Of a stretch of 64,000 nucleotides of DNA, positions 16,024 through 25,515 are shown in pieces; positions within the stretch are counted from its first letter, which is position 1, and the number at the start of each line of letters is the position of its first letter. Made by a program: the position numbers and the translations under genes. The notes under the pieces are model-generated. The model saw nothing but the letters and a program-made list of their open reading frames with translations. It did not search any database and was not told the origin of the DNA. This DNA is from Ancylobacter defluvii (GTDB lineage Bacteria; Pseudomonadota; Alphaproteobacteria; Rhizobiales; Xanthobacteraceae), in the NCBI RefSeq assembly GCF_018390605.1, contig NZ_JAHBGD010000013.1, positions 156,453 to 220,452 on the forward strand, given 5' to 3'.

Positions 16024-17262
16024 TCAGTTGGCGGGCTTGGCGGTGGTGCCTTCGCCCGCCGGGGCCGCGGCAGCCGGGGCAGCGGCCGGCTTGGCCGGCT
16101 CCGGCTGGCCGACCACCTTGGCGCCCGGACGGATGCGCACCAGCCCGTTGACCACCACCAGATCGTCCTTCTCGAGGCCGCTGGTGATGACCCGCAGCCC
16201 ATCTTCCTGCCGGCCGAGGGTGACGTATTTGATCTTCGGCACCTGCGGCTCGCTGCCCGACGCCATCACATAGACGAATTTGCGGGTCTGCTCGGTGCCG
16301 ATGGCGACGTCCGGCACCAGCAGCGCGTCATGCGGCAGCGAGGCCGGCACGCGGATGCGTCCGAACATGCCCGGCGTGAAGCTGCCGTCGGGATTGGCGA
16401 ACACCGCGCGACCGCGAATGGTGCCGGTGTTCTCGCTGATCACGTTGTCGACGAAGTTCATCTCGCCCTTGTGGGGAAAGCCAGTCTCGGAAATGAGGCC
16501 GAGGCTGACCGGAATGGACGCGATGGAGCCGGAGGTGCGGCTGATCTTCTCCAGCTGCTGGTAGCGGATGTAGGAGGCCTCGTCGAACGTGAACTCGAAA
16601 TAGATCGGGTCGGTCGAGACGATGGTGGCCAGCAGCGTATTGGTGCTGCCGCCCTGCCCGCCGGTGACGAGGTTGCCGATGGAAACCCGGCGATCGCCCA
16701 TGCGGCCGTTGACCGGCGAGGTCAGCGTGGTGAATTCGAGGTCGAGCTCGGCGGCGTGCACCGCCGCCTGGTTCGCCGCCACCTGCGCGCGCGCCGAACG
16801 TTCGGTCTGCTGGCGCTGGTCGAAGGTCTGCTTGGAGATCGCCGTCGAGACGCGGTCCTCGATCAGCGTCTGCGCGCGCTGCAGATCGGAGATGGCGAAG
16901 TCGAGATCCGCCTGCGATCGCGCGAGATTCGCCTTCGCCTGGTCCAGCGCGACCTGATAGGGACGCGGGTCGATGCCGAACAGCTGATCGCCCTTCTTCA
17001 CCAGCTGGCCATCGGTGAAGTTGATCTTGTCGAGGTAGCCCGAGACGCGCGCGGTAACCTGCACCAGGTCGATGGCGGTGAAGCGTCCGACATATTCGTC
17101 ATAGTCGGTGATCTGCTTCACCTGCGGCTTGGCGACCGTCACCGGCGCCGCCTGCGGCGCACCGCCGCCCTGCTGCTTCTGATCCGAACAGGCGGCAAGA
17201 CCGAACCCGAGGCCCGCAAGCACGAGAACGGGGGCAAAACGGCGAAGCGCAGGAAACGTCAT
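16024..17262 (-). CDS. RND efflux periplasmic adaptor (AcrA/MexA type), lipoprotein
   Basis: Membrane-fusion protein of 412 aa. It starts with a lipoprotein signal (VLVLAGLGFGLAAC, lipid-modified Cys about residue 25). The body has the barrel-sandwich/lipoyl halves (IDLVQVTARVSGYLDKINF and LTSPVNGRMGDRRVSIGNLV) around an alpha-hairpin coiled coil (ALDQAKANLARSQADLDF...). An Ala/Pro-rich tail ends it. The ATG at 17262 has GGAG eight bases upstream; the frame is open to 17409 but the extra residues are unrelated to the family. It links the RND permease to an outer-membrane channel. The two genes form an operon read leftwards, with an AT-rich promoter region upstream. Confidence 0.93.
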   Translation of the reverse strand: MTFPALRRFAPVLVLAGLGFGLAACSDQKQQGGGAPQAAPVTVAKPQVKQITDYDEYVGRFTAIDLVQVTARVSGYLDKINFTDGQLVKKGDQLFGIDPRPYQVALDQAKANLARSQADLDFAISDLQRAQTLIEDRVSTAISKQTFDQRQQTERSARAQVAANQAAVHAAELDLEFTTLTSPVNGRMGDRRVSIGNLVTGGQGGSTNTLLATIVSTDPIYFEFTFDEASYIRYQQLEKISRTSGSIASIPVSLGLISETGFPHKGEMNFVDNVISENTGTIRGRAVFANPDGSFTPGMFGRIRVPASLPHDALLVPDVAIGTEQTRKFVYVMASGSEPQVPKIKYVTLGRQEDGLRVITSGLEKDDLVVVNGLVRIRPGAKVVGQPEPAKPAAAPAAAAPAGEGTTAKPAN

Positions 17263-17375
17263 GAGTTCAACTCCGGAACGAGTATCGGCAACGCGCACAA
17301 CAAACGCGTCGCGCCGTCCGACGGGGGCCGCCATCCCTCGTCGCCCGGCATTCTGGCTAGGCTGGTACCACAATT

Positions 17376-17395
17376 TTGCTGCACTGCGTAAGCAA
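17376..17395. promoter_or_regulatory. Possible operator upstream of the RND operon
   Basis: TTGCT-N10-AGCAA (17376-17395) is an inverted repeat in the AT-rich 160-base gap before the adaptor gene, about 115 bases from its start. Flanking TTT/AAA triplets extend the symmetry loosely. A TetR-type repressor site is possible, but no adjacent regulator gene supports it. Confidence 0.3.
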
Positions 17396-17421
17396 TAAAA
17401 TGTACACAATTGTTTTCCGGA

Positions 17422-18951
17422 TCACGGTCGCAGCAGCGCTTTCAGCCGCCGCGGCCCCACCAGAACCGCCACCAGCAGCCCATAGGCACTGCCGCCCGCC
17501 GCGATGCACAAGGCAAGCCTCGCCTCGTCCTGCAGGCTGGGCAGCGCGGCGATCAGCGGGTCGCCGAACCGCGCCGCGGCGAACAGCGCCGCCGCGATGC
17601 CGAGCCCGATCAGGGCAAGGCGCGGCAGCAGCGCGACCAGCGCCGCATCGCCGCAGCCATAGCCGCGGCGCAGCGCGAAGACGATCAGCACGGCGAGGCT
17701 GATCCAGCCGCCGACCGAGGTGGCGAAGGCCAGTCCCACCTGAGCGAAATCGTGCATCAGCCAGATCTTCAGCGCGATGTTCACCACCGCGGCGCCCAGC
17801 GTGGCGATCACCGGCGTGCGGGTGTCGCCGCGGGCGTAGAAGGGCGACATGAAGGCGCGCAGCACCACGAAGGGAAGCAGCCCGATGGCATAGGCCGCCA
17901 GCGTCTGCGCCGCTGCCCGCGCCGCCTCGTCGGTGAAGGCGCCGCGCAGAAACAGGCCGCGCATGATCTGCTCGGGCACGATGAGGCAGGCGGCCAGGAA
18001 CGGCAGCGCCAGCAGGATGATCAGCTCCAGCGCACGCGCCTGCGCATGTCGCGCGCCCTCTTCGTCGCCCGCGGCGATGCGGCGCGACATTTCCGGCAGC
18101 AGCACGATGCCGGCGGCGATGCCGATCACCCCGATCGGCAGCTGGTAGATGCGCTCGGCATAGAACAGCGCCGCGATCGCCCCCTGCGGCAGGAACGAGG
18201 CGACGATGGTATCGGCGAAGATGGCGAGCTGCATCCCGGCCGAGCCGAGGATCGCCGGGCCGAGGGCGATGAGGAAGCGCCTGGTCTGCGGGTCGAGACG
18301 CGGCAGTGCGAATCGCGGCCCGAGCCCATGCCGCTCGGCGTCGAACACCAGCAGCCCCACCTGGAGGAAGCCGGAAATCAGCACGCCCCAGGCCGCGGCG
18401 TCGCCGGCGGTGGCAAACCAGCCGGCAAGGCTCAGTGTGCCGACCATGGCGGCATTGAGCAGGATCGAGGCAGACGCCGCCGCCCAGAAGCGCTGGTTGG
18501 CATTGAGCACCCCGCCTACCAGCGTCACCACCGCGATCAGCCCGAGATAGGGAAAGGTGATGCGGGTATAGCCGACCGTCAGCGCGAAGCGCTCCGGGTC
18601 GTCGGCGAGGCCCGGCGCCAGCGTCGCCACCACCAGCGGCGTGGCGATGAGCGCGAAGGCAAGCACCGCCAGTTGCACCACCACCACGCCCGAAAGCACC
18701 CCGTCGGCGAAGCGCGCCGCCCTGACATCGCCCTCCTGCGTCTTCACCCGCGCATAGGCGGGAATGAAGGCGGTGTTGAAGGCGCCCTCGGCGAAGATGG
18801 CGCGAAAATGGTTGGGCAGGCGGAAGGCGATATAGAACGCGTCCGCCACCGGACCGGCGCCGAGCACCGCCGCCATCATGATGTCGCGCGCGAAGCCGGT
18901 AAGCCGGGACAGCAGCGTCCAGCCGCCGACCGAGAAGATGCTGCGAATCAT
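17422..18951 (-). CDS. murJ: Lipid II flippase MurJ (MviN)
   Basis: Polytopic membrane protein of 509 aa with about 14 helices. It opens with SIFSVGGWTLLSRLTGFARDI, the MviN/MurJ N-terminal signature, then LGAGPVADAFYIAFRLPNHFRAIFAEGAF. It flips undecaprenyl-linked lipid II across the inner membrane for peptidoglycan synthesis and is normally essential. Length and helix pattern are normal, and the ATG at 18951 is the conserved start. Upstream on the same strand is a Uma2-family gene; downstream is the RND operon after about 160 bases. Confidence in identity is high; no special regulation is visible. Confidence 0.95.
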   Translation of the reverse strand: MIRSIFSVGGWTLLSRLTGFARDIMMAAVLGAGPVADAFYIAFRLPNHFRAIFAEGAFNTAFIPAYARVKTQEGDVRAARFADGVLSGVVVVQLAVLAFALIATPLVVATLAPGLADDPERFALTVGYTRITFPYLGLIAVVTLVGGVLNANQRFWAAASASILLNAAMVGTLSLAGWFATAGDAAAWGVLISGFLQVGLLVFDAERHGLGPRFALPRLDPQTRRFLIALGPAILGSAGMQLAIFADTIVASFLPQGAIAALFYAERIYQLPIGVIGIAAGIVLLPEMSRRIAAGDEEGARHAQARALELIILLALPFLAACLIVPEQIMRGLFLRGAFTDEAARAAAQTLAAYAIGLLPFVVLRAFMSPFYARGDTRTPVIATLGAAVVNIALKIWLMHDFAQVGLAFATSVGGWISLAVLIVFALRRGYGCGDAALVALLPRLALIGLGIAAALFAAARFGDPLIAALPSLQDEARLALCIAAGGSAYGLLVAVLVGPRRLKALLRP

Positions 18952-18984
18952 GGAATGTCCGGCGTCGTTGAGCGTCGCGGGAAC

Positions 18985-19578
18985 CTAACGGAGCCCGCCC
19001 TCGCCCGCCAGCGGATCGGGGAAGGCGACGTCCTCATAGACCTCGGACATGGCGAGTTCGGTGCCGATGACGCCGAGGTCGATCACCCCGTGGAGGCCGT
19101 CGAACTGCGCGATTTCCCACGCGCTGCCCGGCGCCCGCCACCACAGCAGCGCCCGCGGCAGGTCCGGCTCGACCAGCAGGATATAGGCGAGCGACGGCAG
19201 CGCCTTGTAGTCCTCGAGCCTGCGCACGAGATCGGTCTGGCGTGTCGAGGGCGAGAGCACGTCGACGACCAGACGCGGCGAGGTTGCCTCATGGGCGGTA
19301 TCGGGCATTTCACCGCAATCCACCGACACATCCGGCCGGCGGATATTGCCGTTCATCGCCGCCACGGCGATGTCGTCGGTAGAAGGGCGGCAGGGCGACC
19401 CACGCAGCTTTGACGCAAGGTTGGACGACACATTCACGACAACCCGGTCGTGACGCCGGCTCGCCCCGGTCATCGCCTTCACGGGGAACCCGTCCACCAA
19501 CTCGTAGCGGACGCCTTCCTCGCCCGGCCAGCGATAGAACTCTTCCGGCGACATACGCTTCAAGGCAGGCGGCGCCAT
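18985..19578 (-). CDS. Uma2 family (DUF820) PD-(D/E)XK nuclease-fold protein
   Basis: Protein of 197 aa. The features fit the Uma2/DUF820 family: MSPEEFYRWPGEEGVRYELVDG (conserved YELVDG), RRPDVSVDC (catalytic PD), LVVDVLSPSTRQTDLVRRLEDY (the VxVxSPS...D motif with the second acidic residue and Lys/Arg), and SLAYILLVEP. The family has a restriction-endonuclease-like core, but its biological role is unproven; it is found in cyanobacteria and many alphaproteobacteria, often in multiple copies. The active-site residues appear intact. The gene is 33 bases upstream of murJ on the same strand, probably coincidentally. Confidence 0.8.
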   Translation of the reverse strand: MAPPALKRMSPEEFYRWPGEEGVRYELVDGFPVKAMTGASRRHDRVVVNVSSNLASKLRGSPCRPSTDDIAVAAMNGNIRRPDVSVDCGEMPDTAHEATSPRLVVDVLSPSTRQTDLVRRLEDYKALPSLAYILLVEPDLPRALLWWRAPGSAWEIAQFDGLHGVIDLGVIGTELAMSEVYEDVAFPDPLAGEGGLR

Positions 19579-19766
19579 GGACCGGCCCCTTCGGGAAACC
19601 GGCCCATCCTACAAAAGCCCGCGAACGCTGGCGACTCGGTTGTACGAAACGTACGAGCCCTCGGCGTCTGCAATTGCGCCATGCGGTCCGCCGGTCGTCA
19701 GGAGCGTCACACTCTCCCGACGATCCAGCTCGACATCCACGTGCGACGGCTTGAGGGGGTCCACAA

Positions 19767-19887
19767 CGTCATCCCGGACGGCCACAGGCCGGGATCGCAA
19801 GCACTATGAAGAGCGATCCCGGCTCGCCGCTGCGCGGAGCCAGCTCTTGGGCTTGACGAAGGGAAGATACGAAGGGCCGGAATGACG
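19767..19887. repeat. Palindromic intergenic repeat element (first copy)
   Basis: The segment is bounded by CGTCATCCCGG (19767-19777) and CCGGAATGACG (19877-19887), imperfect inverted ends. Inside, another inverted pair, CGGGATCGC and GCGATCCCG, surrounds a short centre. This end structure (CGTCATNCC...GGNATGACG) is typical of abundant intergenic palindromes in Hyphomicrobiales genomes. No gene is visible. Confidence 0.6.
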
Positions 19888-19920
19888 AAGCGAGGCTTCA
19901 AGCCCCTTCCGCAGCAAGGC

Positions 19921-20013
19921 CGTCATCGCCGGGCTTGTCCCGGCTTTCCACGCAGTGCCGCCTGGCGCGCCCGGTCCAAGACGTGGATGCCCGGGACAAG
20001 CCCGGGCATGACG
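19921..20013. repeat. Palindromic intergenic repeat element (second copy)
   Basis: Long arms, CGTCATCGCCGGGCTTGTCC (continuing to 19944) and GCCCGGGACAAGCCCGGGCA (from 19989, ending ATGACG at 20013), are nearly perfect reverse complements around a 44-base centre. It shares the CGTCAT/ATGACG ends with the element at 19767-19887. The 514-base gap 19579-20092 between the Uma2 and aminotransferase genes holds only these elements; I see no gene in it. Confidence 0.75.
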
Positions 20014-20092
20014 TTGTAACGGTGTACTTGGATCACGCGGACAGGACGGCCGCCAACGAGCGCCGCCGAAGCGACGAACCCGCGCCCCCGCC

Positions 20093-21247
20093 CTACTTCC
20101 CCAGCGCCCGGCGTACGGCGGCGATGATGCGGTCCTGCGAGGCCTCGTCGAGATAGGCGTGCATCGGCAGGCTGATCACCTCGCCGGAGAGCGCCTCGCT
20201 CACCGGCAGGCCGTTGCCGGCGGAAGGGTACTGCGCATAGGCCGGCTGCTTGTGCATCGGGATACGGTAATAGACCGCCGTCGGCACGCCTTCCTTCTGC
20301 AAGGCCGCGCCGAGATCGTCGCGCACGCCCTGCGGCAGGCGGATCGTGTACTGCGCCCAGATCGAGGTCGCGCGCGGATCAACCACCGGCACGATGCACA
20401 CATCGGCCAGCGCCGCGTTGTAGCGCTTGGCGGCGCGGTCGCGGGCGGCGATCTCGTCCTCGAAGATGGCCAGCTTTTCCAGAAGGATGGCCGCCTGGAT
20501 GGTGTCGAGCCGTCCGGTCATGCCGATACGGACGTTCTCGTATTTGTCGACGCCCTGGCCGTGCTCGCGCACGCTCTTCAGCACCGGCACGAGATCGTCG
20601 TCATCGGTGAACACCGCGCCGCCGTCGCCGAAGCAGCCGAGCGGCTTGGCCGGGAAGAAGCTGGTGGCGGAGGCGTCGCCGAAGGAGCCGGTGCGCTTGC
20701 CGTTCCAGGTGGCGCCGAAGCCCTGCGCGGTGTCGCACAGCACCTTGAGATTGCGGGCACGGGCGATGGCGCCGATGGCGTCCATGTCGGCCGGCTGGCC
20801 GAACAGGTCGACCGGGATCACCACGCGGGGCGTGAGCCCCTGCCGCTCGGCGACCGCGATGGCAGCCTCCAGGCTCGCCGGGTCCATGTTGAAGGTGTCC
20901 GGCAGCACGTCGACGAAGACCGGCGTCGCCCCGACCCACGGCACCACCTCGGCGGTGGCGCAGAAGGTGAAGGAGGGGCAGAACACCGCATCGCCCGGCC
21001 CGACGCCCCAGGCCATCAGCAGCATGGCCAGCGCGTCGGTGCCGCTGGAGCAGGAAATCGCGTGGCGGGCGCCGGCGAATTCCGCCAGCTGCTTCTCGAG
21101 CTCGGTGACTTCCGGACCGTTGACGAAGCGGCAATGGGTGAGGACGCGGGTCACCGCCTCGTCGACGCGGCTTCCGAGGCGGGCGCGCTGCGCGGCGATG
21201 TCGATGAAGGGCAGCGGCGCGGCGTTGGTGGTCACATGGCTGTTCAT
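20093..21247 (-). CDS. DegT/DnrJ/EryC1/StrS sugar aminotransferase, GnnB candidate
   Basis: PLP-dependent aminotransferase of 384 aa acting on keto-sugar nucleotides. Visible are FIDIAAQRARL at the start, SCSSGTDALAMLLMAWGVGPGD, FCPSFTFCATAEVV, CDTAQGFGATW (Asp ligand to PLP) and the PLP-lysine region SFFPAKPLGCFGDGGAVFTDD, then MTGRLDTIQAAILLEKL. The ATG at 21247 has GAGGA upstream. It lies 13 bases after the stop of an oxidoreductase gene. Together they fit GnnB and GnnA, which convert UDP-GlcNAc to UDP-GlcNAc3N for diamino-sugar lipid A in related genera. An O-antigen amino-sugar pathway (WbpE type) is the alternative. Confidence 0.88.
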   Translation of the reverse strand: MNSHVTTNAAPLPFIDIAAQRARLGSRVDEAVTRVLTHCRFVNGPEVTELEKQLAEFAGARHAISCSSGTDALAMLLMAWGVGPGDAVFCPSFTFCATAEVVPWVGATPVFVDVLPDTFNMDPASLEAAIAVAERQGLTPRVVIPVDLFGQPADMDAIGAIARARNLKVLCDTAQGFGATWNGKRTGSFGDASATSFFPAKPLGCFGDGGAVFTDDDDLVPVLKSVREHGQGVDKYENVRIGMTGRLDTIQAAILLEKLAIFEDEIAARDRAAKRYNAALADVCIVPVVDPRATSIWAQYTIRLPQGVRDDLGAALQKEGVPTAVYYRIPMHKQPAYAQYPSAGNGLPVSEALSGEVISLPMHAYLDEASQDRIIAAVRRALGK

Positions 21248-21260
21248 GTCGGTCCTCGAA

Positions 21261-22259
21261 CTAGCCGGCGGCGCGGATGCGCGCGGATGGGACGGAGACC
21301 GGGCGCGCGGCCTCGGGCCCCTCCAGGCAACGGATGGCGGTGGCAAGGCTGGCGACGCCGTCCTCGCCGGTCACCGGAGCCGCCGCTTCCCCGCGCACGG
21401 CGGCGAGGAAGCGCGACAGCTCGACGCGCAGCGGCTCGGCATAGGCGACGGGCAGATGGCGCATCGAATAGCTGCCATCCGGCTTGTAGTCGAAACACTC
21501 GGTCACCTGCCGGGTCAGCAGGTCGCCGATGACGTATTTCTTGCGGGTGGCGACATGCACCGTGCGCGCCTTGAACGGCGTCAGCCAGTTGGTGTTGATG
21601 TGCGCCAGCACGCCGTTGGCGGTGCGGAACTGCAACAGCGCGATGTCCTCGCGCTCGGCCACCGCCGCCTTCACCTGCGGCTGGATCTCGGCGATCTCCG
21701 AGCCGGTGAAGTGGCAGATCAGGTCGATGTCGTGCACCGCGAGGTCGATCACCACGCCGACATTCGACATGCGCGGCGGAAACGGGCCGACGCGGGTGAT
21801 GCCGATGGACAGTATCTCCTCGCCCTCGATCGCCTTCTTCACCGCCTCGACGGCGGGGTTGAAGCGCTCGACATGGCCGACCATCAGCGCGACGCCGCGG
21901 GCGCGGGCGGCCGCGACGATCGCCTCGCCTTCCGCGACGCTGGGCGCGATCGGCTTCTCCACCAGCACATGCGCACCGGCGCCGATGGCGGCCAGGGCGA
22001 TATCGTGATGCAGATGCGTGGGCGCGGCGACCACCACCGCATCGACGCCGAGGGCGGTGAGCGCCTCGATATCCGCCACCGCGGCACAGCCGAGCAGCCC
22101 CGCCACCTTGCTCGCCTGGGCGGCGTCGGGATCGGCGATGCCGACCAGTTCGGCTCCGGGCAGGTCGGCCAGCACGCGGGCATGGTTCGCGCCCATGACC
22201 CCGACGCCCACCACCCCGACACGAACCGGGCGGGGCGCCTCTTTCAGGCTGTTCGACAT
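21261..22259 (-). CDS. Gfo/Idh/MocA oxidoreductase, GnnA/UDP-GlcNAc 3-dehydrogenase candidate
   Basis: NAD-dependent sugar dehydrogenase of 332 aa. The Rossmann motif is VGVVGVGVMGANHARVL (about residues 13-30), the EKP motif is in HVLVEKPIAPS (about 110), and GHVERFNPAV (about 137) is typical of UDP-N-acetylglucosamine 3-dehydrogenases. The catalytic region VVIDLAVHDIDLICHFTG (about 176) has the conserved D-x-x-x-H. The ATG at 22259 follows GAGGAAA; the frame is open 10 codons further. It would oxidize C3 of UDP-GlcNAc, giving the substrate for the adjacent aminotransferase. The substrate is inferred from motifs and pairing, not shown. Confidence 0.85.
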   Translation of the reverse strand: MSNSLKEAPRPVRVGVVGVGVMGANHARVLADLPGAELVGIADPDAAQASKVAGLLGCAAVADIEALTALGVDAVVVAAPTHLHHDIALAAIGAGAHVLVEKPIAPSVAEGEAIVAAARARGVALMVGHVERFNPAVEAVKKAIEGEEILSIGITRVGPFPPRMSNVGVVIDLAVHDIDLICHFTGSEIAEIQPQVKAAVAEREDIALLQFRTANGVLAHINTNWLTPFKARTVHVATRKKYVIGDLLTRQVTECFDYKPDGSYSMRHLPVAYAEPLRVELSRFLAAVRGEAAAPVTGEDGVASLATAIRCLEGPEAARPVSVPSARIRAAG

Positions 22260-22418
22260 GCGACGTTTCCTCGACTGCCAGCGTGACAAGCGCCGTCTAA
22301 CATGCGCGTGCCGGGCTGACGAGGCGCCGGCCAGCCGGAAGGCATGGACGGCGCTTCACTAATTGATTCCGCATGTTACCGGGAAGGCTTGCGGCGCGGG
22401 CTTGCCGCGGAGGCACGC

Positions 22419-23654
22419 CTATTCGGTCACGGGGGTCGCGTCGGCTTCCCGGGGCGCACCGGCATTGAGGAAGCTCTTGTAGACGAAGCCGCGCTTGCCG
22501 TCGGCGACGATCTCGCACCAGCTGTCGCAGGCCACCAGTTCGACCTGCTGACCGCTCTTCAGAGTCTGCATCGCCGCCGCCCCCTTGTTCGGGCCGGTGC
22601 GCATGGTCACCGGCGAGCGGATCGTCGCGCCGCCAGTCGGCTCGGCACCGGCGTCGGCCGGAGCCGGATCGGTCGCATCGGCCACCGCATCGGCCTGCCC
22701 GGCGGAAGCCGGTGCGGGCGCTACGGCGGCGACCACAGCCGCGCGGCGCGGAGGAGCCGGCGGCGGCAGCGGCGCCTGGCGCGGCAGCTTGGCTTCTGGC
22801 GCCGCAGCCAGCGATGAAGGCTCCGGCGCGGCGAAAGCGGTCAATCCCGGCACCGCAGGCCCCGGCTCGACGGGATCCGGCGCCAGCAGGGTGCGGGCGG
22901 AAATCGAGGGCATTGCCGGCGGCGCTTGCACCGCCTCAAGCGCGCGAAGAGCGTCCGGCGCCGACGGAGCGGCGGCTTCAGCCACCTCGACGCGAGCCGG
23001 TTCAGGCGCCGACACGGCAACCGCCGGCGCAGGCACCGAAGGCGCTACCGCGGCGATAGCAGCGTTGCCGATCACTTCCGGCGCCACCCGTGCCTCGTCG
23101 CGTCCGACCACGGACTGCAGCGCCACGGCGGCCCCGCCCACCGCCGCGAAGCAGATGGCCAGCACGCCCAGCCGCTGCCAAGTGAAGGCCTCGCCGGAAG
23201 CGGCACGACGACGCCGTGCGGCCGGCTCGCTCTCGGTACGGCTGGGAGCGCCGAACATGCGTCGGCGGGTGGCCTGCGTCGCCGTGGCATCCGCCGACCC
23301 GGCGGAAGTATCGACCGTTGCCTCTGCCGCGGTCGCAGCGGCCGGGCGGCTCGACGGCATGATGTGGCGCGCATCGCTCAGCGCCGAAAGCTTGCTGCGC
23401 AGCTCGGCGAATCCCAGCGGCGTGGGGCGCGATGGAGAGGGTGCGGCGGGGCGGAATGACCGGATCACCGGCTCGGCCATCGTCCGCTCGGGCGAACCGG
23501 CGGCTTCAGGAGAAGACGAGGCCTCGTAGGCGGAAGGTGGAAGCTGCGGCCCCTCGCCTTTAGTCTGCTCCAGTGAGCTGATCATGGCGCGATAGTCGCG
23601 TACCAGCGAAGCGGAAAGCTCCGAGGCGGACCGTCCCTGCGAATTGGTCGTCAT
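22419..23654 (-). CDS. Membrane-anchored SH3-domain protein
   Basis: Protein of 411 aa. The N-terminal 155 residues are Ser/Ala-rich and predicted cytoplasmic. A single transmembrane helix (LGVLAICFAAVGGAAVALQSVVG, about 163-185) follows a basic AARRRRAASGEAFTW stretch. A long Ala/Pro-rich linker then leads to a C-terminal bacterial SH3 domain (SPVTMRTGPNKGAAAMQTLKSGQQ...RGFVYKSFLN, about 345-400). Such domains bind peptidoglycan or partner proteins in the periplasm. The function is unknown; a role in the envelope is likely. The 388 bases upstream (23655-24042) hold no gene I can support. Confidence 0.8.
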   Translation of the reverse strand: MTTNSQGRSASELSASLVRDYRAMISSLEQTKGEGPQLPPSAYEASSSPEAAGSPERTMAEPVIRSFRPAAPSPSRPTPLGFAELRSKLSALSDARHIMPSSRPAAATAAEATVDTSAGSADATATQATRRRMFGAPSRTESEPAARRRRAASGEAFTWQRLGVLAICFAAVGGAAVALQSVVGRDEARVAPEVIGNAAIAAVAPSVPAPAVAVSAPEPARVEVAEAAAPSAPDALRALEAVQAPPAMPSISARTLLAPDPVEPGPAVPGLTAFAAPEPSSLAAAPEAKLPRQAPLPPPAPPRRAAVVAAVAPAPASAGQADAVADATDPAPADAGAEPTGGATIRSPVTMRTGPNKGAAAMQTLKSGQQVELVACDSWCEIVADGKRGFVYKSFLNAGAPREADATPVTE

Positions 23655-24042
23655 GGCGAACTCAGCCTTTCAACCGACGCAGGATACGAAGGACGGAAGC
23701 CTGAGACGGAAAACAGCGAGGCGAATCGGAAAGACCTTCTTCACTATAGCCGTTTGCGGCCATTGCGCCCGCCTGCCCGAACCCGCGGTCAAAACCGTTC
23801 ATCATGCGTTACGCTCAACTCTTTCCGACAGGGGGCTCACATGCCCCACACTGATTCGTCCGCCCTGCACCGATTCTCCAGCCGGCCGCACAGTACCGAC
23901 AGAAGGTATCTTGATGCAAGAAAGACACACGACTGAATTTTCACCATGAAGACGGATTGCGGCAACTCTTGGCCAAGCTTTCTGTGCCTTCCCCTTCGCA
24001 GGCACCCCAGCACCTCCCTGCATCAGTTATCCTCAACCCGCC

Positions 24043-25335
24043 TCACACCAGAACTTCGCGCTCGGTCTGCGCGGAGACGTGGAAGACTCGCTTGTAGCGG
24101 GCGATTTCCTCGGCCGGTCCCATCGCCTTGGTCGGGTTGTCAGAAAGCTTCACGGTGGGTCGCCCATCGGCCGAAACAACCTTGCAGACGATGGAGATCG
24201 GGTCGAGCGCGCCACCGGCGACGAAGCCGCGGAAATCGTTGGTGAGCAAGGTTCCCCAGCCGAAGCCGAGCTTCATCCGGCCATGGAAGTGGCGGTAGGT
24301 GCGGACGATATCGTCGACGTCGAGGGCGTCGGAAAAGATCGCGAGTTTCTCCGTCGGGTCCTGGCCGCGGGCCCGCCACCAGGCAATTGCCTCTTCGCCA
24401 CCGGCGATCGGCTCCTTGCTGTCGATTCGGATGCCCGTCCATTTGTCCGCCCAATCGGGCGCCGCGGCGAGGAAACCGGTAGTACCGAAGGTGTCGGGCA
24501 GCATGACGCGCAGATTGCCCTCGTAATCCTGCTGCCAGTCGAGCAGCACCCGATAGGGCGCCTGGGCGAGTTCCTCGTCAGTATCGGCCAAAGCCGCATA
24601 AACCATGGGCAGTTCATGCGCGTTAGTGCCGGTTGCCTCCACCTCCCGCCTGAGCGCGATAAGGCAGTTGGAGGTGCCGAGGAAGCTGTCGCCGAGCCCC
24701 TCGATCATCGCCTGCACGCACCAGTCCTGCCATAGGAAGCCATGGCGGCGGCGGGTACCGAAATCGGCGACGTTTACCCCTTCGAGCGCGCGCAGCCGCT
24801 CCACCTTCTCCCACACGCGGGTCATGGCGCGGGCATAGAGCACCTGCAGCTCGAAGCGCCCCATGTCGCGCAATACCGCCCGCGAGCGCAACTCGTTGAT
24901 GATGGCGAGCGCCGGAACTTCCCACATGGTGGTCTCGATCCACGGCCCCTCGAAGGTGAGCTCGAACTGCCCGTCGCGCTTCTCGAGGTGATAGGGCGGG
25001 AAACGGAAGCTCTCGAGCCAGGCGATGAAGTCCGGCGAGAACATCTGGCGCTTGCCGTAGAACATGTTGCCGCGCAGCCAGGTGGACTCGCCGCGCGTCA
25101 GCTTGAGCGTCCGCACATGATCGAGCTGCTCGCGCAATTCGCTCTCATCGACGAAGTCGGCGAGGCGCACGCTGCGTGTGCGGTTGATGATACCGAAGGT
25201 AACGCGGGTATGGAAATGGCGGCGATAAATCGTCTGCGCCATCAATAGCTTATAAAAATCCGTGTCGAGCACGGACCGGACGATCGGATCGATCTTCCAG
25301 GTATGATTGTAGACGCGCGATGCGATATCGATCAT
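24043..25335 (-). CDS. pncB: Nicotinate phosphoribosyltransferase
   Basis: Enzyme of 430 aa that joins nicotinate to PRPP, making nicotinate mononucleotide for NAD salvage. Family hallmarks are [20 protein letters not shown] near the N-terminus, [20 protein letters not shown] with the phosphorylated-histidine region (GTRRRHG), [42 protein letters not shown] and [11 protein letters not shown]. The start is the ATG at 25335; the frame is open to 25443 but [13 protein letters not shown] is the conserved beginning. Only a weak GGGG ribosome site precedes it. It is monocistronic in appearance. Confidence 0.95.
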   Translation of the reverse strand: MIDIASRVYNHTWKIDPIVRSVLDTDFYKLLMAQTIYRRHFHTRVTFGIINRTRSVRLADFVDESELREQLDHVRTLKLTRGESTWLRGNMFYGKRQMFSPDFIAWLESFRFPPYHLEKRDGQFELTFEGPWIETTMWEVPALAIINELRSRAVLRDMGRFELQVLYARAMTRVWEKVERLRALEGVNVADFGTRRRHGFLWQDWCVQAMIEGLGDSFLGTSNCLIALRREVEATGTNAHELPMVYAALADTDEELAQAPYRVLLDWQQDYEGNLRVMLPDTFGTTGFLAAAPDWADKWTGIRIDSKEPIAGGEEAIAWWRARGQDPTEKLAIFSDALDVDDIVRTYRHFHGRMKLGFGWGTLLTNDFRGFVAGGALDPISIVCKVVSADGRPTVKLSDNPTKAMGPAEEIARYKRVFHVSAQTEREVLV

Positions 25336-25515
25336 GAGCCCCGCCCGGTTCCGGCGAGCCTCTTCTAGAACACATTTGGCGCAGATCGAAATGACCTCAA
25401 CGGCAACAATGTGCTCAAGCCCTTGAAGTTGGAGCCCTTCCAATAATCATCCGGGACAAGAAGCCGCCTGAGAGCCCCGCCAAAGCTCCCCGCTGCCCCG
25501 AGAGTCGAAAAGCGG

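Noticed and set aside
17410..19413. Plus-strand open frame of 667 codons opposite murJ and the Uma2 gene.
   Set aside because: Arg/His/Gln-rich composition typical of antisense frames in this genome; MurJ is certain on the other strand.
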